Shown here piece after piece: positions 45,641 to 57,705 of a DNA stretch of 64,000 nucleotides. Source of the DNA: Dipteris shenzhenensis (lineage: Eukaryota > Polypodiophyta > Polypodiopsida > Gleicheniales); assembly GCA_047967505.1 (NCBI GenBank), contig CM106541.1. One strand, 5' to 3'. The translations under genes were made by a program, and so were the position numbers. The notes beneath the pieces were generated by a model, which worked only from the letters and a program-made list of their open reading frames with translations, made no database searches and had not been told where the DNA came from. Numbering within the stretch: position 1 is the stretch's first letter; every line of letters begins with the position of its first letter.

Positions 45641-47399
45641 ACATGATGTGAGAGTTTACGTGTTATATTTTTGCAATGTAATCAAACACTGCAGAATACT
45701 CCACATGATACTCAAAATTGATTTTGGCTTTCAATCATAGTTGAATATAATGGGCTAAAACAAGCCACATCCTACTCCCCAAAAAATAAAAATGGGGGCA
45801 CAAAGTCGGTGCCCAACATGAATACCAATGATGTCAAATTTTGTAGGGTTGTGACGTGTATACCAACAAGGCTCTTCTGACATGGACACGCTAATGCGTA
45901 TACTAAAGGTTCCACACTTAGAAAAACAATATTTTCAATGGTTTCTACTTCAAAAGTGGCATATATCTTGTATTGTTTTTAGCCCAAATCTCCCCTAATA
46001 TGGTAGACCCTCACACTCGTTGAGATAAGGAGCAGATTGATGAAAAGAAAAGAAAAGATGAGGAAAATGGAAATATAGAGCGAAGTGGTGCTTGAGAGGG
46101 TTTTTATAACACTCAACGATGGAAGGTGTCACTTATCATATATAAATATGACCATGGGTTATATAATAAATAGCGCTTTTAAGTAGCAAAAATTCACAAA
46201 GTTTTATACTATGAAGCGGTTTTTTGATTGGGGTATTGAAAAAAATTAAACACCATCATTTTGAAATGTTATAATTTTCAAATAAGGGGTTTCAATAATA
46301 CCCCTTGAAAGCATGTCATATATAGGGTTTTCAACAAGTAGTGACCCCCTCAAATTATAACAGTAAAAGACTATGACAATCTCTATCGGTATGAAATTTC
46401 TCTCTTTGATTTTACTACATCTTTAACAAATCATTTTATTTCAAGAGAAAATTTGGTATGTACATGTACCAATCTCATCAAAATTCCTTTGTATTCATAG
46501 GGTGGAGGAGCAAAGTGTTGTAAACTTTTGACTATTCTTTTAACTAATCCATTGCAAAGCCAAATGTATGCCTTTTTCTTTCTTGTGTATTGTCATGGTG
46601 GTGTGTTTAGCTACGTTCTCTATTTATATGATAAATTATGACTACACGTCATTTGAGGAATTAAAGAGAGATATTTTTCCTTCAATGTAGATGAGTGTAT
46701 TCAATGAAACAACTCAATTACAAGTTGTTAAAAGTTATTTATCACTAAATAAATAATTAGAATAGAATGCTCCGTTATAATTAGAATAGAACATTTGCTA
46801 GGTTACACTCACTTAGGATTTGTGTTGAATAGAGGTTGAATATTTAAAAGCTACCTCTTATTACAAGAGAGTATAATTTATTAACTACCTTGCCAAAGTG
46901 TAGGACATTAGAGCATACATGATGTGTATTGTAAAAGCGTACAAGTGATGAGTGATGCATTTGTAGAAACATAGTCTCTAAAGTAATTTGACATGACATA
47001 TGTGATGATATGACACCCAATCAATTTTTTAATAGATTCAATAAAATCCCTCGTATCATAGGCCTCAACCACTATAAAATTATTGGAGCATATTTTGTCT
47101 CTCCATTCAATAGAGCTATACAGAACAATAGCTAAAATTATTTCATATCTTTAAAAAATTATGTTACTTGGTTCATAGATATGAAAGTCTAGTATAAAGT
47201 GATGAACCTTACATTTTTATTAAAACATAGGGTACATTCTTCTCATGACTACGACTTCCACGAATAAATTAAACAATATTCTTGTCTTATTGTAGATGTC
47301 AAGTGTCCAAGAGAGTACAACACTCTCATTAAAACATCTTTTAACTTTGAGGCAAGCTCTACATTTTATGAGGTAGCTAAGAAATTCATTTATATCTTA
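45641..47399. other. AT-rich intergenic DNA, no gene seen
   Basis: No ORF above about 60 codons, no recognised repeat family. Confidence 0.5.
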
Positions 47400-47769
47400 T
47401 AATAAATTCTCGTGGACCGAATGATCCGATCCTCAACACTGCCAACCCTCTGGAGCCTCATCACGTTGTGATAAATCCATTGCAAGAGAGGGCAATCACC
47501 CATAGACGGATGCAACCACCCGTTTCAATGAATGGGCTTCTTATTTTGGTTTTGAGGAGGTGGACTCTAGAACCTTAGGCCACCCCTTGGAACTCCCTCA
47601 AATGGCTAGGAATCTCCATCAAGGGTTGTTTGATTCTTTTGTAGAGGGGGACCTCCTACCCAAAGATCCCGATTGTAGAGCGGACGGGTCTAGTTTAAAA
47701 ACTAAGAAGCAAAATAATCTAATCCCTAAAATAAAGTGGAAGCAAAATATCCCTACACGAGTTTTTTGA
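47400..47769 (+). pseudogene. Unrecognised coding-like relic
   Basis: One frame reads RGPNDPILNTANPLEPHHVV... ERAITHRRM. A shifted frame continues NEWASYFGFEEVDSRTLGHP... NLHQGLFDSFVEGDLLPKDP to a stop at 47767. The smooth hand-over between frames suggests a single frameshifted protein. Family unknown. Confidence 0.25.
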
Positions 47770-47979
47770 AAATGCACGTCCACAAGCGCGCCACGTGCGA
47801 AGTGATGACATGGCGCTCGAGAACAAACGTAAGGGCATGCAGAGGATCTGAGTCGTAGAGTGGGAGAGAGATCGGACGGGGGATATACGATCTAGGTTCG
47901 GATAAGGACGTCGGTGCATGCAGAAGATTTGGACCGTTCGATTGAGGATAGGATGGGAAAGGCTGGAACTGAAAAATGT

Positions 47980-47988
47980 TATATATAA
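47980..47988 (+). promoter_or_regulatory. TATA box, RING gene candidate promoter
   Basis: TATATATAA with CT-rich sequence (CAGCCTCTTCTTC) about 10-25 bp downstream. It is 690 bp before the proposed ATG, implying a long leader or an unrecognised 5' exon. Confidence 0.4.
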
Positions 47989-48189
47989 TCACAGCCTCTT
48001 CTTCGCTATCGGGAAGCCTCCTTACTACTCAATTCCCTTGCGTTGTGCCCCTCGTAACGCCCTGCATCCTCGATTTTCCCAGGTTCTATCCGCCGATGAA
48101 CGAGTGAGCCAGTGAGCGAGCGAGCGAGGGATAGATAGCTGTCGTAACGCTCCGTAGCGCGCATTTCATGCGCTGTGTGATCTGTGAAG

Positions 48190-48400
48190 GACAACAAGAG
48201 AGAGAGAGAGAGAGAGAGAGATGAGCGTTGAGAGAGAGAGAGAGAGAGAGAGACATATTGAGAGTTGAGAGAAAGAGAGCACCGAGAGAGACACCCAGAG
48301 ACACATCATCGGCGTTGAGAGAAAGAGAGCACCGAGAGAGACACGCAGAGACACATCATCGGCGTTGAGAGAGAGAGAGCATCCAGAGACACACAGAAAG
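48190..48400. repeat. GA-rich microsatellite with 50-bp tandem units
   Basis: GA runs are followed by two copies of GTTGAGAGAAAGAGAGCACC... ACACATCATCGGC, 50 bp apart (48264 and 48314). It lies in the putative leader of the RING gene. GA elements in plant leaders can bind GAGA-binding (BBR/BPC) proteins; this is inference. Confidence 0.75.
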
Positions 48401-48677
48401 GGACATGGAAGTTCTATTCGTCCATACAGTACCCTTTCGATAGCACCCTACTTCGTTTATTTAATGCGAACGTCGACTCCGTCTCACGAGAGGACCACGG
48501 TCATGGCAGCGTAGTGACCACGGGACTAGCTACGTGCGGGATGGAAAGCACATAAACAATCACTGGGCACCAACCTCTAGTTGAGCAGTGGTTATCCTCC
48601 TTCCAGTCTTCGTTTTCCCTTCAATCACCGTAGACAGCTCCAACGCTGTTTTCTTCTGGGTTTCTCCGATCACCGTC

Positions 48678-49981
48678 ATGATATACAGCTTGCGCGTCCT
48701 CGGTTCTTCTTGGAACGATAGGATACCTGCTCGTCGAAACCTCAAACCGAAATCGCAGGATACCTTCAGTTTCATGCCTAGCCTCCGCGATGTCTGGCTT
48801 GGAATCAGGAACTGTAATGTCAGCCTTCGTTGCTTTAGAGAGGAGTCGGACGACAGCGCTCCACCCCGGTGAGATTCTTAAACCCAAAAGCTCGTTGAAT
48901 TTGGGACCGCCGCGCCAAGCTTGTTTTGCCAAACAAAGCGATGCTCTTCCTTAGATCCTCGAGGCCGCATTCAAACCGTTCTCATTTTTTGTCCGTCACT
49001 TCGACACAGAATATTTACGAAGTGCGTGGATAACTTGAGACTAGCCCTGGATTGCTTCTTCACTGCATGGTTTGTGATGAGGAACATTTGGTTATTCGAT
49101 GGCAGTCCCGCCAGTGAAGGTCCAAACATTCGGAGGTATGTTGCGGATCGAATACGTTTTTTCACATCAATTTCTATGTTACGTCGATATATTGTCACCG
49201 TCGCGTGCCAGAATTAGAGACGGAATAGTCGATGGACTGGGAGGACGAAACACAGGCAACGTAGTTGAGCAGTGAGGAAGCGCAAGAATGACGTTGGACT
49301 AAAAAGATCGTGTCTATCGTTTGAAATCTGTTCGATTACATTTTGGTTTCATGTTGGGACGTACCTCAGGGATGTTCGTTCCCTTATCTTTGACTGAAGT
49401 ACCAACAGAGGAATTTGTCAGCTGGTTTTTCGTTTGAGAGTTTCGAATATGCGTCACATATTAACGCCATACTTTGCTTTACAGGTTTCTCGCCTTTCTG
49501 CTTATTGGAGGATGTATGAGTTGCGCGATACCTGTGCTTTTCTGCACGGCCTTGTGCTACTCTCTTCCCTGCTTCGTTCAAGTTCTGGGATTTGACGAGG
49601 AAGATCCAGATGAAAGAGGCGCGCCGGAAGAGGTAATTACGGCGTTGCCTGCCCACAAGTTCAAGTCGGAAGATTGGTGTGCGGACGTTGGAGCTGCCGC
49701 AGCATACGCCAATTGCGTGTCTACGAGTGAGATGGTATGCGTGTATGATACCTTTGTATTTCAGATTGTTTGATAACAGTGCTCAGGCAGACGTCAGTCT
49801 CTGGCCGCAGGTTTGCTGTATCTGTCTGGGAAAGTACACCGACGGAGTAGATCTGAGAGAGCTTCCCTGTACACACAAATTTCACATGGAGTGTGTGGAC
49901 GAGTGGCTGAAAATCAGAGCGATGTGTCCGCTTTGCAAGCAAGACATTACCCACGATGTAGATGACCTGCTGCTACTCTGA
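48678..49981 (+). CDS. RIE1/At4g11680-like RING-H2 membrane E3 ubiquitin ligase
   Basis: Four exons join in frame: 48678-48868, 49010-49135, 49485-49734, and 49787 or 49811 to 49981. Phases 2, 2 and 0 agree at each GT-AG junction. The membrane part reads [20 protein letters not shown] and then [19 protein letters not shown]... [10 protein letters not shown], two hydrophobic hairpins as in the RIE1-like family. [10 protein letters not shown] follows, then the RING-H2 [40 protein letters not shown] (all eight metal ligands present). RING-H2 proteins bind an E2 and transfer ubiquitin; membrane anchoring suggests endomembrane substrates. ATG 48678 is the first in its frame, but the frame is open to 48582 and an upstream exon is possible. 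The product is about 245 or 253 aa, shorter than typical relatives, which carry extra N-terminal helices. It looks intact. Confidence 0.85.
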
Positions 49982-50700
49982 AATACGAACGGCGTTTCTG
50001 AAGCTGAGCATATAGGCTAAAAGACAATGACGATAGCAGTAGGCCCCTGCTGAGAGAAACCTTGGATCAGAGTTGGACGTTGCATATGATGAGATACAGC
50101 GTTTACTGCGTGGGCTCTTCTGCTGCTTGTCCGTTTCGATAATTGAGGGGCATCGTTGTTGAAACGTCTTAAATACAAGCAACAGCAAGGGACCATCCCG
50201 GGTGGGATTTCATTTAAGTACTATATCGTGTTCCCATTACAGAAATGTAAGATTATAAGAGTGGTGTAAAAGAAAGCATCAGGCAGCTGAACTATGGTGC
50301 TGCAATTCTACCGCAAAATCTTTGACTTTTGCTAAGTCTAGAGCTTCAATGTAGCGAAAACTCGCGCCACGTAGTAATGCAACCATTGTCCCACTGATAT
50401 ATTTCATTTGTGGCCCAATCAAAGATGGTTGTATTGTTCTGTCTTCAATTCAAATTTTTTATTCAAACTTCAAAGGGTCCTCTTGCTGGAAATGTAAGGG
50501 CAAGTAACTACAGAATAACATCTCAAACAAAGTGGAGGCATAAATTGCGTCTAAGAGGAAAATGTGGCACTTGGGTAAACCACTCCACAATTATATGCTC
50601 AAGTTAGTAGAAGCATAAGGAGTTGTGAACGAGTACTTCTTGCTTCTTAAACGACACTTTGTTCGATTCTATGATCTACACCGTGACTCCCTCGATGAGC
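49982..50700. other. Downstream flank of RING gene, no gene recognised
   Basis: Probably includes the 3' UTR. No clear AATAAA. Small open frames show no domain. Confidence 0.4.
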
Positions 50701-50749
50701 TTCCGTTGTAGTTCCGGCACTCCCTCTATGATTCTACGAACGTTTATTG

Positions 50750-51790
50750 TTCCGGGCTCGGCGCCGAGCTCCCCCTACAAGTCTTGTCAACCGCCATCGA
50801 CAACTCTCCAACAGCTCTCACGGGACCTCCAAAAGCCTCAGGCGACTCCCTTCACCAACCGGCTGCAGCTCCACAACACTCACAGCGAGCAACGACCCTG
50901 GCTCACAGCGAGAATTATACGACGGAACACCCACAAGCTCTACGTTGCAGCACGCAGCTACGACCTCCAAACGACGACTCGACGGGCTGAAGTGTTTCCA
51001 CAATCCTCCGCTCCATGCACGGTCGACCCGAGTTCCACGTTGGCATAGTGCCACAGCAAATGACGCCGAGCCCCCCCCTACAAGTCTTCATAGTGAACTT
51101 GTTTGACGGCGAGGCCGTTGACATAAACCATTTTAATGGCAAAGCTCCCCATGCCGGAGTTCCAAGTTGGCATAGTGCCATAGCAAATGGGGCGCTCCGC
51201 CCCCTAAAGTCGTCATAGCGAAATTCTTTAATGGAGAGGTGGTTGATATAAACCATTTTAATGGCAAGGGTGTTGTTGTTGTTCATTTAGTGCCACCTCC
51301 TCGTTAGCTTCCGAATCTCGACCCTCGCTTCCTTCTGCCATCAAACACCCCTCCAACTCCTCTCCACATCTCCAAGCCCGAGCTACCATTAATGCCGATC
51401 AAAAAATGACCCGACTTGGCATGTCCGATGTCGAGGTGACCAAGCTTGGGATAGGAGCCTAGTCCTAGGGTGATACTTTCTTTTGGAACAACGGAGCGTG
51501 GGATAGTATGTACCATCTCGATTTTCTCATCATACTATCGACTACTTAATCGTGCATTGCTACCAAACAATCCAGTAACTCAATAGAACTCAATCTACTC
51601 ATCTATTATTTTAACTATCTAGCCTCCTTATCAATCTCAATTCCACCTATTTGCAACAAGTCAAAAAGGAGAGCTCGGCGTTGAGCCCCCCATACTAGTC
51701 TACACATCTATTTATTGCTATAAGCCCCAAGGGTGGGCTAGGTGCCGAGCCCCCACTTACAAGTCTAGATGTATCTATGGAATGAACAAG
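50750..51790. repeat. Repeat region: GCCGAGCCCCC motif and a ~126-bp tandem duplication
   Basis: A ~25-bp motif close to GCCGAGCCCCCCTACAAGTCT occurs near 50762, 51063, 51676 and 51749. Between 51029 and 51285 a ~126-bp unit (GTTGGCATAGTGCCA... AAACCATTTTAATGGCAA) is present twice. Open frames on both strands are repeat by-products. Confidence 0.7.
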
Positions 51791-52187
51791 AAGAATTTGA
51801 TGCTATGGATATTGTCATCATCTAGTGTGGGGAGTCATTTCCCATCCTTAGAAAAGGATCTGCTACATTAGTGTTTTCTCTTTTGTCTTCTAGAATGGGA
51901 ATGGGACTTTGTGGTCCTCACTAGGCAATTTTGCCAACACATTATATGTAAATACGTGCTTGTTGTATTCTACAGTATGAAATTCTTTCTTATGTTGATA
52001 ATTAGTTTCATTTGTTCTAATATGTTAATATATTTCTTTTTTATTATGTAGGTGTAAATTTGAGGATTCTTCTATCAATGGTGTCATTTTCTTAGGTGTG
52101 TGGCCTTTGCATTGTCATTTTCTAAGCATGAAGGTTAGTTGATTTTGGTGTATACTAATTAATATCTCTTTCTTTTTTAATTAGATA
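51791..52187. other. AT-rich flank, no gene seen
   Basis: T-rich stretch before the ATG at 52188; could contain its promoter. No clear TATA assigned. Confidence 0.4.
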
Positions 52188-54433
52188 ATGGTCTTGACAA
52201 GATCTACTGTGGAGAAGTCATCATCTGAGTTATTTGTTTTGTATTGTGAAACAAGTTCTCAAAAGAATACAAGCTACAAGCGTGTGCAGATGGTTGACAT
52301 AGAGAAGATGATTGAGATAAGCCACGAAGAAGGTGAATCTTGTGAGGACATCGATACTACTGGGGAGTTGAAAGAAACACCTTGCAAAACAAAGGTCACA
52401 GAAACAAAGTTGCAAGAGCATGATGATGAGGAACTCAATGTGCCAATTGAGTCTTCACAGGAGATTCTTCAAAGAACATTGGAGAGAATTAGAGTTGTTA
52501 TAAGAACTCTTCCTCCTAAAATCCCTTTGTATAGGATTCAAATGAACCAAAAAATAAGGACTGTGGGTAAGCAATCAAAGGAGATGGGATTCACATTTAG
52601 AAAGTATGGGTACATTGAGGAGAAAGGGTCTTTATTTTGGCAATGCAAACAATGGATGGGGCTCATATTCAAGTTACAGATGATGTCAACGCTAATTGGG
52701 ATACAATATGGAAAGATGTTAATGATGAATTTGAAAGGGAGGTCCAATGCAATGATGATTGGAGTGATCTTGCTGGTAAAATGTTCATCTGTTGGGATGG
52801 AAATCATAGTTTGGTTGGATGGAGTAAGGAGATAGATGAAATTTTTTCTTTTGACAAACAAAAGCACGTGTTGGTCCGGGCTTCCTTATTGCCCCTAGCA
52901 GAGATGATGAGGTTTGCCTAATTGGAGCTCTCAGTTGAATAAATGAGTGAGTGATTCTAAACTACTATATTGGGTTCCTTGTTTATGTAGTTTCTAGCTT
53001 CATATTCTATTGTGATAAGTTTTGAAATTTATTTGCTTTGTGAAGGTTGAATGATGTTGGAGTGGTGAAAACCACCTTCAAGGACATTTTATTTTGCTTG
53101 CAAAAACTATGTGAATGTGTGACATGAGGTATTTCATTAGCAAGTTATCATCATGCAATGATTTAGAAATTGTTCATGAGCAAAGAAGAAAGGATTAAAA
53201 AAATGGTGGAGAGGAGGCATGGTACCCTTTAACAATGTTCCTTCTGGCAAAGATGATGTTTCAGGTGCTTACATGATATATAATTTGTTTCATGCATGTT
53301 ACTTCATGCTATTCTTTAACTAAAGTGCATTATGTTATGCCTTTGTCTATTTATGTGCACAAAATTGCAAGTGTGACCTTCAAAACTTTGAAAGATTTTT
53401 TCATTGCAAAGCAAAAGACAGGAAGTGTGAGGGGAAAGATGAGGTCATGGGGTGTGGACTTGGTTGTTCTCGACCTACCAACAGGACTGTCTACCATCGG
53501 ATTTGGAGAGTCCACACCATGTTGGAATAATGTAGCCTCAGCTTGTGGATGATGCATTTGCTATTACAAACTTGGCAGTCTTTGACACAGGACACATAGT
53601 TATTTTTCACACTGAGAGTCTTCGTAGGTAGTTTCGTGCTACTGCCATGACGAAGAACCATGAGTTGACATTGCAAATGTATATCTACTTTGATGAGGTT
53701 GTGGGTTTAAGTCCAGGAAGCATTAAATGGAAGGGAGGTATCTAACCTTTTTTGATTTGGGAAGAAGTTCATGTATTGTATACAATTCATCACTATGCAA
53801 GATGCATTTAAGTTTGTGTTGCACTTAAACATTTATATCTCTCACCTTTAATCATTTTTCTTGTGAAAGGTACATTTATTGATGATGTCTATTTATCATA
53901 GGAAGGGAAGCATTCGTTTCACAATCAAGAATTGTGTTTATGGTTATCCATTTCTTGACTTGTCACATGATTGTGTTCGACACTTCCTACCTGCTAGACT
54001 TCCTATTGCTAGACGTGTGTATGGAGATGGAACTTTATGTCATGGTATGATCGGTTTGGTGTGTTGGTAGATATTTCAGAATGTGGTTGGTGAAGAGCCA
54101 TCCAATATTAGATTGAATAATGTTAATTACTTTCTTTCTTCAGGTGGGTTGGAGAAGAGCCCAATATTTATGGCAGCTTTGATAGAGGCATTGACACCAT
54201 TAAATGGCAGTGTACTTGACCTAATGATGGGTTGTGGTAGCACTATAGAGGTTGCCTTGCACTGTGGAAGACTTGTTTGCGGTATGGACAATGACAAGAG
54301 AATGGTGTCTTTTGTGGAGGAGCTCTTTATTTCAATAGAACATGCTGAAGAGAATGAAGATGTTGATGGTAGCTCAAGTGAGGAAGAAGCCTTTGAAGGC
54401 ATAAATGAATTGGAGGATCCAGAGGAGGACTAG
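52188..54433 (+). pseudogene. ParB-like / beta-class DNA methyltransferase-like protein, disrupted
   Basis: ATG 52188 (MVLTRSTVEKSSSELFVLYC). An acidic N-terminus leads to IPLYRIQMNQKIR... GFTFRKYGYIEEKG near 52530-52625. After a one-base shift near 52636 the frame reads WSDLAGKMFICWDGNHSLVG (DGNH at 52796-52807). The layout (IPL..I, then DGNH, then VLV) is like a ParB/sulfiredoxin domain. A frame at 53390-53552 reads GVDLVVLDLPTGL, matching a motif IV position (D-P-P-Y type, here DLPT). Farther on, SGGLEKSPIFMAALIEALTP and GSVLDLMMGCGSTIEVALHC (54140-54290) match motifs X and I (FxGxG-like, here MMGCGST), followed by LVCGMDND. The order IV, X, I is that of beta-class N4/N6 methyltransferases. 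Stops and frame changes at 52918, 53140, 53550, 53630 and 54068 mean decay or unresolved introns. It ends with an acidic tail and TAG at 54431-54433. Confidence 0.55.
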
Positions 54434-54488
54434 TGCGGTACCTTTACTTTAGCATCCTTGTATTTTTTGTGCTTCTATATTTTGAGGA

Positions 54489-54683
54489 GTGGATATGATT
54501 TGGGATTTTCTGGCCATTGACATAGTCCTTGGTGATGATTGCAGTGCATTGCCATGCTATGTGCGAGAAGTTACAGATATGATGGCATGTCAAGAGGATG
54601 AGAACCCTCGTAATAAAAGGATGAAATTGGCTCCCAAATGTATTTTTGTGAATGACATTGCAGTGGAGGAAAAAACAAAGTAG
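54489..54683 (+). other. Short ORF after the methyltransferase-like locus
   Basis: 64 codons (MDMIWDFLAIDIVLGDDCSA...) ending in a Lys/Asp/Glu-rich tail. It could be a 3' exon of the preceding locus or chance. Confidence 0.2.
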
Positions 54684-54789
54684 TCTAAGCTATATTTTTT
54701 TGGATGACCTTGCATATGCTTTGATCAAGCATTGATATAGTTTCCCAAGTTTTGAAAGAACATTTTGTTGTTTCTTTTTATGTACATTG

Positions 54790-55560
54790 TTTGCTATTTC
54801 TTAGATGTTAGTGCTCCTTTTGCAAGTGATGGAATTGAATAGTCACATATGAATTTGAACTTCTTTAATGTCTTGTGTCTTCTAGAACATGTTTTTTTCT
54901 TTCATAGACTTGAGCAAGTAAGATGGTTTATAGACGATCTCATTGTCTCTTCCAAGCTGTCAAGATTTCATGTATAAAAAAGGAAATGCATTTGTTGGCA
55001 AAATTTATCCCCAAGAATTTTATGAATAGTTAAGATTGTTTCTCTTTCTCAGATCTTAGTGCTTCTTTGACAGGTCATGGATTTGAATAGTCACATGCAA
55101 ATTTGAACTTCTTCAATGCCTTGTGTCTTTTAGAACATGTTTTTTTCCCTTCATAGACTTGAGCAAGCAAGATGGTTTATAGATGATCTCATTGTCTCTT
55201 TGAAGCTCTCAAGAAATCATGTATAAAAAAGGAAATGCATTTGTTGGTGGAATTTATCACCGAGAAGTTTATGAATAGTTGAGATCGTTCCTCTTTCATA
55301 TATCTTATTGCTTCTTTGGTAGGTCATGGATTTGAACAGTCAACTATGAATTTGAAATTCTCCAATGCCTTGTGTCTTCTAGAACATGTTTTTTTTACCA
55401 TAGACTTGAGCAACTAAGATGGTTTATAGATGATCTCATTGTCGCTTCGAAGCTCTCAAGATTTCATGTATAATAAAGTAAATGCTTTTGGTGGCAAAAC
55501 TTATCCCCAAGAATTTTCTAAAAGATTGTGATCATTTCTCTTTCTTAGATCTTACTACTT
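54790..55560. repeat. 248-bp tandem array, three copies
   Basis: CATAGACTTGAGCAA(G/C)TAAGATGG recurs at 54903, 55152 and 55399 in units also containing CTTGTGTCTTCTAGAACATG and ATTTCATGTATAAAAAAGG. No conserved ORF. Confidence 0.9.
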
Positions 55561-55705
55561 TTCTTGTTTAGAGTTAATTTGTATGATCAACTACAAAAGT
55601 CTCGGTTTTTGAGTTATAAGAATGCCTCATATTGGTTCCATGAGACCACATTTGAAAAAAGCTCACATACTAAAAAAAAACTTGCTGTTTGGTAGCACCC
55701 CTACT

Positions 55706-55812
55706 TGAAGGGAGCTTTCACAAGCTTGGGGTAGGAGGTTCAGGGAGATAATGCCACATGGCATGGAGTGGAAGGCATGAGGGACAGACACTGGGGGCTT
55801 GCACATTGTTGC

Positions 55813-55879
<67 letters not shown>

Positions 55880-55890
55880 GTGAGCAAAAT

Positions 55891-55925
<35 letters not shown>

Positions 55926-56023
55926 TTAAGAGAGAGAGAGAGAGAGCGAGTGGCAAATGTCTCCATCTATCACTCGCTCGAGACATCTGTCACTTGCTCT
56001 CTCTCTCTACCCCTCTCTATATA

Positions 56024-56074
<51 letters not shown>

Positions 56075-56131
56075 TCCTCCCTCCCTCTCTCTCTCTCTCT
56101 CTCTTCCTCTCTCTCTCTCTGTCTCTCTCTA

Positions 56132-56174
<43 letters not shown>

Positions 56175-56300
56175 CTCTCTCTCTCTGTAGGGATGTGCAG
56201 TCCCCCAGTGTTTGTCCCTCATGCCCTCCACTCTATGCCACATGGCATTGTCTCCCCGAATCTCCTACCCGAAACTCAAGAAAGCTCCCCTCCGGTATCT
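55706..56300. repeat. Large foldback: inverted arms around GA and CT microsatellites
   Basis: Left arm 55706-55811 and right arm 56189-56300 are imperfect reverse complements (e.g. ATGCCACATGGCATGGAGTG against CACTCTATGCCACATGGCAT). Inside them lie a (GA)n block (55812-55952) and a (CT)n block (56028-56188), which can also pair. Translations of these blocks (Ser/Leu or Arg/Glu repeats) are not genes. Confidence 0.85.
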
Positions 56301-56763
56301 CTCCTTAATATATAGTAAGAAGGTAGATCTACAATACTCTTGGAGTCATGTTTGCAACAAGTAAAGAAGTTTTGATTCCGTAGTGAAAGATGTCCATGTG
56401 TAATTCCTGGGGACGTGCTATCAATCTTTCACCTGGGGGGGTACCCTCTAGTGTTGGGATTTCATTTCTAACATTCAATACTGGGGAGGTTTACATGTTG
56501 TGAGAGAGAGAGAGACGCATAATCTAGAGTTAGAGTGATTGAACAAAGGAGAGACTTCTATCTACCATGGCCACTCAATCAGCTTATTTGTCCAAAGCTA
56601 TGGCTTGCATGCCGACATAATGGTGCTGGTGTGATTGCGGGGCTCTAGCATCATCCATTCAAGATGATGGTGATAATGGTGATGGTGGAATTGCACAAAT
56701 GCATTATATGATCACAACTTTGAGACCCAATGGAGCGGGTCTCTAGACGGGTCAGGTTACTCG
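56301..56763. other. Intergenic DNA, no gene recognised
   Basis: Contains TGTTGGGATTTCATTTCTAA near 56453 and a short GA run near 56504. GATGGTGATAATGGTGATGG near 56663 is low-complexity. Confidence 0.4.
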
Positions 56764-57336
56764 TTAGTAGAAAGGGGAGAGCTTTTTACTACTCCTAGCT
56801 TTCAATTCTAGCATATGGTTAGCATCTTCATTGTAAATTATAGTCATCAATATAGCCACGAGAAAAAACAACTTTTGAAACTTGATAATGGTGCATTGTG
56901 AGCACAAATAGCCTTCATATGCAATTGAAATTAGATCTTCAATAGCAGTCATGATCCTATAATACCCCAAACATCTAGATCTAAAAACATACATTTTAAT
57001 TTTCTCTTGCATAACACTTTGTTTATTCCGAATGGCTTGCACTTCCTGAGGTGGAAATCTTCCATAACGAGCCACACTTGAAGATATCTCACTTTGAAGG
57101 TCTATCAGCTCTCTCCTATATGACTGCAATTTATCTATTTCAGTAGTAGCCATACTTATTTTTCTTTTCTCTTCCTTCTCTAAGCCCTTCTAACAAGCAA
57201 AGTCATCCTTCTCGTATTGGGTTAATGGAGCTGGATTTTGCTTTCTCTCCTCTCTCTTTCCTTGGTTCTCGGCAATCCATACTTTGATGCTACTAATGGC
57301 TTGCTCGATAGAATCGATTACCTTAAAAAGATCCAT
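56764..57336 (-). CDS. Small coiled-coil protein, paralog A, with in-frame TAG
   Basis: ATG 57336 (MDLFKVIDSIEQAISSIKVW, then PLTQYEKDDFAC) meets TAG at 57190-57192 after 48 codons. The same frame continues open for 141 codons (IDKLQSYRRELIDLQSEISS, VARYGRFPPQEVQAIRNKQS, then hydrophobic KLFFLVAILMTII) to 56764. Paralog B on the other strand (58422) has the same layout. The family is unknown. Helical heptads are followed by one membrane-like segment near residues 155-165. Confidence 0.4.
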
Positions 57337-57344
57337 AAAAATGA

Positions 57345-57705
57345 GAGGAGGAAGGTAACTAGAGCAGGTAAGGCAAGATGAAAGGAGTATGCTTGAGAAG
57401 AGGAGGTAAGGCTGCAGGCAAGATGGAAGGAGCAAGCTTAAGGAGAGGAGTAAGGTAAGAAGAGCAAAGTGGAAGAAGTGTTTGCTGCGGGTGAGATATA
57501 GAAGACGAACGAGAGGAGGAAGGTAACGAGAGTGAGGAAGGTAACTAGAGGAGGTAAGGCAAGATGAAAGGAGTATGCTTGAGAAGAGGAGGTAAGGCTG
57601 CGGGCAAGATGGAAGGAGCAAGCTTGAGGAGAGGAGTAAGGTAAGAAGAGCAAAGTGAAAAAAGTGTTTGCTGTGGGTGACATATAGAACATGAACGACT
57701 ACTAG
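57345..57705. repeat. 186-bp tandem duplication
   Basis: GTAACTAGAG(C/G)AGGTAAGGCAAG starts at 57355 and 57541, with the rest of the unit nearly identical. It lies directly upstream of paralog A and may be its leader or promoter. Confidence 0.9.

Noticed and set aside
48221-48366. Short protein from ATG in the GA repeat
   Set aside because: Composition is purely that of the microsatellite; at most an upstream ORF.
48621-48932. Minus-strand 103-codon ORF
   Set aside because: It is antisense to exon 1 of the RING gene, whose frame and splice phases fit the downstream exons.
55663-56315. Long Ser/Leu and Arg/Glu open frames on both strands
   Set aside because: They are translations of GA/CT microsatellites and occur in several frames and both strands.
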